Source: Actinomycetes bacterium | GTDB lineage: Bacteria > Actinomycetota > Actinomycetes > Actinomycetales > Dermatophilaceae | DNA length: 5,911 nt | Direction of reading: 5' to 3' | NCBI GenBank assembly: GCA_023451855.1 | Contig: JAEXXY010000441.1 | Location: 1-5,911, forward strand | In this document: one piece after another, positions 1 through 3,653 of the stretch | Layout of the letters: the number at the start of each line of letters is the position of its first letter | Numbering within the stretch: position 1 is the first letter of the stretch | Notes under the pieces: model-generated | Databases searched by the model: none | Seen by the model: the letters and a program-made list of their open reading frames with translations, nothing else | Told to the model about the DNA's origin: nothing | Position numbers and translations under genes: made by a program

Positions 1-938
1 AGGGTCAGCTTGTCGACGCGCAGGGCCCGGGCCATCGGGTGGCGGCGCAGCCGGTGGACGAGGTCGGCGTCGCCGAGGAGCAGCCCGCACTGCGGTCCGC
101 CGAGCAGCTTGTCGCCGGACGCGGTCACGAGCGCAGCGCCGGCGCGCAGCGTCGAGTCGGCGTCGGGCTCGTCGGGCAGGCGCGGGTGCGGGGCGAGCAG
201 GCCAGAGCCGATGTCGGCGACGACGGGTGGCCCGAGCGTCGCGAGCTCGGACACCGGGACGCTCGAGGTGAAGCCCTCGACGCGGAAGTTGGACGGGTGC
301 ACCTTGAGCACGAAGGCGGTCCGCTCGGTGATCGCCTCGGCGTAGTCGGACAGGTGCACGCGGTTGGTCGTGCCGACCTCGCGCAGTCGCGCGCCGACCG
401 ACTCGACGAGCTCGGGGATGCGGAAGCCGTCACCGATCTCGACGAGCTCGCCCCGGGCGACGACGACCTCGTGGACGGGCGCCAGCGCCCGGGCCACGAG
501 CGCGAGCGCCGCCGCACCGTTGTTGACGACGTGGACGTCGCCGGCGGCCGGCACCGCGCGCCGGAGGGCGTCGAGCGTCGATGTGCCACGCGAGCCACGG
601 CGGCCCGTCGCGAGGTCGAGCTCGACGTCGGTGGCGCCCGCGGCGATCGTCACCGCTTCGACGGCTGCGTCGGACAAGGGAGCCCGCCCCAGGTTGGTGT
701 GCACGACGACCCCCGTGGCGTTGACGACGCGCCGCATCGAGGTGGGTGCGTGCGGCAGCCGGGCGAGCACCTCGGCCACGACGCCCTCGGGCGCCACCTC
801 GCCCGACCGGCAGGCGTCGAGCACCTCGACGACGACCGCCTTGACCCGGTCGCGGCCGAGGCGACCGGCGGCCGCGGAGACCCCCGCGTCGGCGAGCACG
901 GCGTCGGTGCGCGGCACCCGACGTCGGGGGTCCTGCAT
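1..938 (-). CDS. selA: L-seryl-tRNA(Sec) selenium transferase SelA (C-terminus cut off by window edge)
   Basis: SelA is a cytosolic PLP enzyme that converts Ser-tRNA(Sec) to selenocysteinyl-tRNA(Sec) using selenophosphate. The frame reads 312 complete codons from ATG at 938 to the left edge; E. coli SelA is about 460 residues, so roughly the last third is missing. An N-terminal helical region (about 1-65) is followed by the PLP fold. Family signatures are RRVVNATGVVVHTNLGRAPL (69-88), RGSR (114-117), VVNNGAAALAL (137-147), ARGELVEIGDGFRIP (161-175), EVGTTNRVHLSDY (187-199), LKVHPSNF (211-218) and ADIGSGLL (241-248). The PLP-binding lysine is K277 in TASGDKLLGGPQCG. The start is supported by a strong AGGGAGGT ribosome-binding site five bases upstream. 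selC lies 55 bases upstream on the same strand, so both may share a transcript. The next gene, outside the window, would be expected to be selB. The family assignment is essentially certain. Confidence 0.97.
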   Translation of the reverse strand, partial: MQDPRRRVPRTDAVLADAGVSAAAGRLGRDRVKAVVVEVLDACRSGEVAPEGVVAEVLARLPHAPTSMRRVVNATGVVVHTNLGRAPLSDAAVEAVTIAAGATDVELDLATGRRGSRGTSTLDALRRAVPAAGDVHVVNNGAAALALVARALAPVHEVVVARGELVEIGDGFRIPELVESVGARLREVGTTNRVHLSDYAEAITERTAFVLKVHPSNFRVEGFTSSVPVSELATLGPPVVADIGSGLLAPHPRLPDEPDADSTLRAGAALVTASGDKLLGGPQCGLLLGDADLVHRLRRHPMARALRVDKLT

Positions 939-942
939 CGCG

Positions 943-950
943 ACCTCCCT
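943..950 (-). promoter_or_regulatory. Ribosome-binding site of selA
   Basis: AGGGAGGT lies on the minus strand five bases before the ATG at 938. It is one of the clearest Shine-Dalgarno sequences in the window and fixes the selA start. It contrasts with selD and the penicillin-binding protein gene, which have none at the usual distance. Confidence 0.85.
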
Positions 951-988
951 CGGTCGGGCTCGTGGTCGGGCTCGCTGGTTCGGGCTGG
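951..988. repeat. Short degenerate tandem repeat between selC and selA
   Basis: Read on the plus strand, GGTCGGGCTCG occurs at 952-962 and again exactly at 964-974 (period 12), followed by a related GGTTCGGGCTGG at 977-988. The repeats fill most of the 55-base spacer between the 3' end of tRNA-Sec and the selA start. They do not form an obvious hairpin with each other, because all copies point the same way. No function is known to me; chance in GC-rich DNA is possible. Confidence 0.5.
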
Positions 989-993
989 ACGTG

Positions 994-1088
994 TGGCGGA
1001 GGCGGACGGGAATCGAACCCGCCTGACCGGGATACCCGGTCACTACGGTTTTGAAGACCGCGCCCGTCACCAGGCGGGAAACGCCTCC
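994..1088 (-). tRNA. selC: Selenocysteine tRNA (tRNA-Sec, anticodon UCA)
   Basis: This 95-base gene (CCA included, encoded at 996-994) decodes UGA as selenocysteine. It folds into the bacterial 8+5 form. The acceptor strands are 1088-1081 and 1005-998. The D arm is long (1078-1073 with 1068-1063, loop TGGT). The anticodon arm is 1061-1045 with loop CTTCAAA, anticodon TCA at 1054-1052. A long variable arm has a perfect 8-bp stem (1042-1035 with 1031-1024, loop TAT). The T arm is GCGGG-TTCGATT-CCCGT (1022-1006). The total length equals E. coli tRNA-Sec. The first T-stem pair G-U and second pair C-G match E. coli tRNA-Sec positions known to block EF-Tu. Oddities are a U-C mismatch at the eighth acceptor pair and a C-A mismatch in the D stem. 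Adjacent selA and selD confirm the identity. Confidence 0.97.
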
Positions 1089-1094
1089 GCGGCG

Positions 1095-1100
1095 ACCCTA
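1095..1100 (-). promoter_or_regulatory. Probable -10 box of selC
   Basis: TAGGGT fits the actinobacterial TANNNT -10 pattern. It lies only six bases (CGCCGC) upstream of the first base of mature tRNA-Sec, so initiation would fall at or within a base or so of the mature 5' end. I see no convincing -35 element at 16-19 bases further upstream. The same transcript could continue into selA. Confidence 0.6.
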
Positions 1101-1115
1101 CCCCCGCCATGACGC

Positions 1116-1133
1116 CGCGGGGCCACCCCCGCG
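1116..1133. repeat. GC-rich inverted repeat in the selC/selD divergent spacer
   Basis: CGCGGGG (1116-1122) and CCCCGCG (1127-1133) form a perfect 7-bp stem with a 4-base loop, near the middle of the 75-base divergent spacer. No T-run follows on either strand, so it is not an obvious intrinsic terminator. It could be an operator or a chance GC palindrome. Confidence 0.4.
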
Positions 1134-1151
1134 CCCGACCGGTTGCGGTGG

Positions 1152-1157
1152 CACGAT
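1152..1157 (+). promoter_or_regulatory. Possible -10 box for a leaderless selD transcript
   Basis: CACGAT sits six bases upstream of the proposed GTG start at 1164. It matches TANNNT only at A2 and T6, but its spacing suits a leaderless message. No Shine-Dalgarno sequence lies at the usual 5-9 base distance from that GTG. The evidence is weak. Confidence 0.3.
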
Positions 1158-1163
1158 GACGAG

Positions 1164-2195
1164 GTGACCGCCCCGACGACACCGACGACGTCCACTCCCG
1201 CCCCGGCCCTGCGGCTGACGCAGTACGCGTCCGGCGGCGGCTGCGCGTGCAAGGTGCCACCGGGCGAGCTCGAACGCGTCCTCGGCGCGCTGACGCCCGC
1301 GGCGGGGCCCGACCTGATCGTCGGCGTCGACACCGGCGACGACGCGGCAGTCGTGCGCCTCGACGGGGAGCGCGCCGTCGTCGCGACGACCGACTTCTTC
1401 ACGCCCGTCGTCGACGACCCCTACGACTGGGGGCGCATCGCCGCGACGAACGCGCTGTCCGACGTGTGGGCCATGGGCGGCGAGCCGCTCGTCGCCCTCA
1501 ACCTCCTCGCGTGGCCGCGGGACCGGATTCCCTTCGACCTCGCCGCCGAGGTGCTGCGCGGGGGCGCCGACGTCGCGCGGGCTGCGGGCTGCCACCTGGC
1601 CGGCGGGCACAGCATCGACGACCCCGAGCCGAAGTACGGCCTCGCCGTCACCGGCCTGGCCGACCCGAACCGATTGCTGCGCAACGATGCCGGCGAGCCC
1701 GGCCTGCCACTGACCCTGACCAAGCCGCTCGGCCTCGGGGTGCTCAACAACCGCCACAAGGCCACGGGTGAGGTGTTCGAGGAGGCCGTCGCCGTCATGA
1801 CCACACCCAACGGGGACGCGTCGCGCGCGGCCCTCGCGGCCGGCGTCCACTGCGCCACCGACGTCACCGGCTTCGGGCTGCTCGGCCACCTCTACAAGCT
1901 GTGCCGGGCCAGCGGGGTCGGAGCCGTGCTCGACGCGGCCGCCGTGCCGTACGTCGGCGCTGCCCGCGAGTCCTACGCCGCCGGCTACGTTCCGGGCGGC
2001 AGCCGCCGCAACCTCGACTGGGTGCGCCCGCACGTCACCGCCACCGTCGACGAGGACGAGCTCGTGCTGCTGGCCGACGCCCAGACCTCCGGGGGTCTGC
2101 TCGTCGTCGGCGAGCTGCCCGGCCACCCCGTCGTCGGCCGGCTCGTCGCCCTCGGCGACCCCTCCCTCCAGGGGCGCGTCGTCTCGGTCCGCTGA
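1164..2195 (+). CDS. selD: Selenide, water dikinase SelD (selenophosphate synthetase, Cys form)
   Basis: SelD uses ATP and selenide to make selenophosphate, the selenium donor for SelA, in the cytosol. The 343-residue product is close in length to E. coli SelD (347). The catalytic loop GGGCACK (24-30) carries Cys27 and Lys30, equivalent to E. coli Cys17 and Lys20. Cys27 is a TGC codon, so this is the Cys form and does not itself need selenocysteine. Further signatures are the ATP/Mg-binding TGDDAAVVRL, TTDFFTPVVDDPYDWGRIAA, ATNALSDVWAMGGEP, AGGHSIDDPEPKYGLAVTG, LTKPLGLGVL and ATDVTGFGLLGHL. GTG at 1164 is preferred because it leaves a normal short N-terminus. An in-frame TTG at 1143 would add only MRWHDDE, and the ATG at 1156 is out of frame. 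The gene is divergent from selC across 75 bases. Function is certain, the start less so. Confidence 0.96.
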   Translation: MTAPTTPTTSTPAPALRLTQYASGGGCACKVPPGELERVLGALTPAAGPDLIVGVDTGDDAAVVRLDGERAVVATTDFFTPVVDDPYDWGRIAATNALSDVWAMGGEPLVALNLLAWPRDRIPFDLAAEVLRGGADVARAAGCHLAGGHSIDDPEPKYGLAVTGLADPNRLLRNDAGEPGLPLTLTKPLGLGVLNNRHKATGEVFEEAVAVMTTPNGDASRAALAAGVHCATDVTGFGLLGHLYKLCRASGVGAVLDAAAVPYVGAARESYAAGYVPGGSRRNLDWVRPHVTATVDEDELVLLADAQTSGGLLVVGELPGHPVVGRLVALGDPSLQGRVVSVR

Positions 2196-2224
2196 CGGTC
2201 CCGCCGCCGGGGTGGGGCGCCGCG

Positions 2225-2230
2225 TAGACT
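2225..2230 (+). promoter_or_regulatory. Probable -10 box of the fluoride operon
   Basis: TAGACT fits TANNNT. Transcription from it would begin near 2237, about four bases before the riboswitch aptamer at 2241. No clear -35 element is visible. It shows that the fluoride operon has its own promoter rather than depending on selD read-through. Confidence 0.6.
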
Positions 2231-2239
2231 GCCAGCCGA

Positions 2240-2292
2240 TGGCGGTGGGGCTCGCCGACAACCGCAGCACGGCCGCTGCCAACAGTCCCTAC
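2240..2292 (+). promoter_or_regulatory. Fluoride riboswitch aptamer (crcB motif)
   Basis: This leader RNA senses fluoride. It aligns helix by helix with the Thermotoga petrophila aptamer. The pseudoknot is GGCG (2241-2244) with CGCC (2253-2256), possibly extended by a T2240-G2257 wobble. P1 is GGGGCT (2247-2252) with AGTCCC (2284-2289), including one G-U. P2 is GCAGC (2264-2268) with GCTGC (2275-2279), loop ACGGCC. The conserved TAC after P1 is at 2290-2292. The four-base junction after P2 is CAAC, where T. petrophila has UGAU, and the base at its A6 position is G2245. The first downstream gene is a FluC fluoride channel, the classic partner of this riboswitch, which makes the call strong despite the variant junction. 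Confidence 0.88.
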
Positions 2293-2320
2293 CTGACGAA
2301 TTCGCCTGTCCAGGTAGGAG
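2288..2320 (+). promoter_or_regulatory. Riboswitch expression platform hiding the crcB1 ribosome-binding site
   Basis: CCTACCTG (2288-2295) can pair perfectly over 8 bp with CAGGTAGG (2311-2318), enclosing a 15-base loop. The right arm overlaps the ribosome-binding site AGGTAGGAG (2312-2320), which sits five bases before the ATG at 2326. The left arm contains the last two bases of P1 and the conserved TAC of the aptamer. Forming the fluoride-bound aptamer should therefore break this hairpin and free the site. No T-run follows, so translational rather than transcriptional control is inferred. Confidence 0.75.
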
Positions 2321-2325
2321 AACGC

Positions 2326-2865
2326 ATGTCCGCACGACCCGGCCCGAACCCGAAGATCGAGGAGACCGACGACCCGGTCGACCCGGTCGACCCGGTCGAC
2401 CCCGACGTCGACCTCTCCGTCCCGGCGCCCCGCCGCGAGTGGGGTGCCCACCGCTACGTCCTGCCGGTCATCGCCGTCGGCGGCGTCCTCGGCGCCTGTG
2501 CCCGCTACGGACTCGCGCAGGCCGTCCCGGCCCAGCCCGGCAGCATCCCGTGGACGACCCTGTCGATCAACGTCTCCGGCAGCCTGCTCATCGGCGTCCT
2601 CATGGTCTTCGTCGTCGAGGTCGGGGGCGCCCACCCGCTGCTGCGCCCCTTCATCGGCGTCGGTGTCCTCGGCGGGTTCACGACGTTCAGCACGTACACG
2701 GTGGAGACGACGGTGCTGCTCCACGGTGGGCACGCCACCGTCGCCCTCGCCTACCTCCTCGTCACCCCGGTGGCGACGCTCGCGGGCGTCGCGGCCGGTG
2801 TCCTGCTCACGCGTGCGGCCCTCGCCGCCCGGCACCGACTCGCCACCCGTGGAGGTTCTCGATGA
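2326..2865 (+). CDS. crcB: Fluoride channel/exporter FluC (CrcB), first copy, with acidic N-terminal extension
   Basis: FluC proteins are small four-helix channels that let fluoride leave the cell, working as antiparallel dimers. This 179-residue copy is longer than usual (about 125) because of a roughly 40-residue hydrophilic N-terminus containing three DPV repeats. The channel core follows: TM1 about 44-65 with GGVLGACARYGL, TM2 about 76-98 with WTTLSINVSGSLLIG (conserved N82), TM3 about 107-131 with GGFTTFSTYTVET, and TM4 about 138-163. The basic C-terminus has Arg at 163, 169, 171, 175 and 179. The central TTFSTF motif reads TTFSTY, so its second Phe is Tyr124. The ATG at 2326 is fixed by AGGAG five bases upstream and by the riboswitch. 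The stop overlaps the next gene as ATGA. It probably pairs with the second copy at 3263-3634. Confidence 0.94.
   Translation: MSARPGPNPKIEETDDPVDPVDPVDPDVDLSVPAPRREWGAHRYVLPVIAVGGVLGACARYGLAQAVPAQPGSIPWTTLSINVSGSLLIGVLMVFVVEVGGAHPLLRPFIGVGVLGGFTTFSTYTVETTVLLHGGHATVALAYLLVTPVATLAGVAAGVLLTRAALAARHRLATRGGSR
2371..2397 (+). repeat. 9-base in-frame tandem repeat in crcB1
   Basis: Three perfect copies of GACCCGGTC, followed by a diverged GACCCCGAC, encode Asp-Pro-Val repeats in the N-terminal extension (residues 16-24). Because the period is a multiple of three, copy number can change without breaking the frame. Confidence 0.9.
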
Positions 2866-3266
2866 CCACGCTCGACGGCCCCGCCCGCCGCCTCACCGTC
2901 TACGTCGGCGAGGCCGACACGTGGCACCACCGCCCGGTGCACAGCGAGATCGTCCACCGGGCGCACGCCGCCGGCCTCGCCGGCGCGAGCGTCTTCCGCG
3001 GCATCGAGGGGTTCGGCTCCTCGCACCTCGTGCACACCTCACGCCTCCTGTCGCTGTCGGAGGACCTGCCGGTCGCCGTCGTCGTCATCGACACGGCCGA
3101 GCGCATCGACGCCTTCCTCCCGCAGGTGCAGGAGGTGGTCGGGGAGGGGCTCGTCACGCTCGAGGACGTGCGCGTCGTGCACCACACCTTCCGGCCGGGC
3201 CCCGACGCGTCGGCCCCCGACGCGGGCTCCCGCCAGTCCCCCGACGCCGGGGGCGCGGACCGGTGA
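2862..3266 (+). CDS. DUF190 family protein of the fluoride operon
   Basis: This 134-residue soluble protein is recognisable as DUF190 (Pfam PF02641), a small family with a ferredoxin-like, PII-like fold whose biochemical role is not settled. Typical features are LTVYVGEADTWHHRPVHSEI (11-30), the AHAAGLAGASVFRGIEGFG stretch (34-52) and the hydrophobic strand LPVAVVVIDTAERI (69-82). Residues 111-134 are rich in Pro, Asp, Ala and Gly and are probably disordered. The start overlaps the crcB1 stop as ATGA and has GGAGG (2851-2855) six bases upstream. Its stop overlaps the crcB2 start as GTGA. Placement between two channel genes under a fluoride riboswitch suggests a role in channel regulation or fluoride sensing; that is inference. 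No membrane segment or signal peptide is seen. Confidence 0.9.
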   Translation: MTTLDGPARRLTVYVGEADTWHHRPVHSEIVHRAHAAGLAGASVFRGIEGFGSSHLVHTSRLLSLSEDLPVAVVVIDTAERIDAFLPQVQEVVGEGLVTLEDVRVVHHTFRPGPDASAPDAGSRQSPDAGGADR

Positions 3267-3634
3267 CGGCGCTCCTGCTCGTCTGCGCCGGGGCCGCCGT
3301 CGGGGCCCCCGCGCGCTACCTCACCGACCGCGCCGTCCAGTCGCGCCACGACAGCCTCATGCCGTGGGGGACGTTGGCGGTCAACGTCGTCGGCTCCCTC
3401 GTCCTCGGGCTCGTCACCGGGCTGGCCGTCGCGCACGACCTGCCGGAGGCCGTCACCCTGGGCGTCGGCACCGGCTTCTGCGGGGCACTGACGACGTACT
3501 CGACGTTCAGCTACGAGACGCTCAGGCTGCTCGAGTCGCGGGCCGTCCTCGTCGCGCTGACCAACGTCGGCGCCTCGCTCGTCGCCGGGCTCGCGGCGGC
3601 GCTCGGCGGCTACGCCCTCGGCGCCGCCTTCTAG
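3263..3634 (+). CDS. crcB: Fluoride channel/exporter FluC (CrcB), second copy
   Basis: This 123-residue copy is the usual FluC length and lacks the extension of the first copy. TM1 (about 2-20) has GAAVGAPARYL. TM2 (about 35-56) has PWGTLAVNVVGSLVLGL with the conserved N41. TM3 (about 63-88) has GTGFCGALTTYSTFSYET, and TM4 (about 94-122) runs nearly to the C-terminus. The central motif is TTYSTF: the first Phe of the Phe box is Tyr79 and the second is kept as Phe82, the reverse of the first copy. Basic residues lie in the TM1-TM2 and TM3-TM4 loops. The GTG start overlaps the DUF190 stop as GTGA, with a G-rich site about nine bases upstream (3249-3253), so translation is probably coupled. Two divergent FluC copies in one operon usually form a heterodimer. 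Confidence 0.94.
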   Translation: MTALLLVCAGAAVGAPARYLTDRAVQSRHDSLMPWGTLAVNVVGSLVLGLVTGLAVAHDLPEAVTLGVGTGFCGALTTYSTFSYETLRLLESRAVLVALTNVGASLVAGLAAALGGYALGAAF

Positions 3635-3653
3635 GACGCCGGACGCGCGTCAG

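Noticed and set aside
39..1112. Long plus-strand open frame opposite selA and across tRNA-Sec
   Set aside because: It is the antisense shadow of selA, whose family motifs are unmistakable. It also reads through the tRNA, and its translation is a compositionally biased Arg/Gly/Asp-rich sequence with no recognisable motif.
1143..1163. TTG start at 1143 for selD
   Set aside because: It adds seven residues (MRWHDDE) not typical of SelD and has no ribosome-binding site. GTG at 1164 gives a normal N-terminus, though the choice is not proven.
1164..2195. selD as a selenoprotein with its own UGA codon and SECIS element
   Set aside because: The catalytic position is a TGC cysteine codon and no in-frame TGA occurs before the stop.
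1098..2282. Minus-strand open frame opposite selD
   Set aside because: It is a GC-driven shadow of selD, runs into the tRNA-Sec promoter and the riboswitch, and shows no domain.
2212..2325. Upstream GTG start at 2212 that would lengthen FluC copy 1 by 38 residues
   Set aside because: It would place coding sequence through the -10 box and the riboswitch, and the ATG at 2326 has a well-spaced ribosome-binding site.
1..3634. A combined selenium and fluoride system
   Set aside because: The fluoride operon has its own promoter and riboswitch. Nothing in the sequence links the two functions beyond being neighbours.
3635..3653. GACGC...GCGTC hairpin between the convergent stop codons as a bidirectional terminator
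   Set aside because: The stem is only 5 bp with no T-run on either strand. The 19-base gap may hold no true intrinsic terminator.
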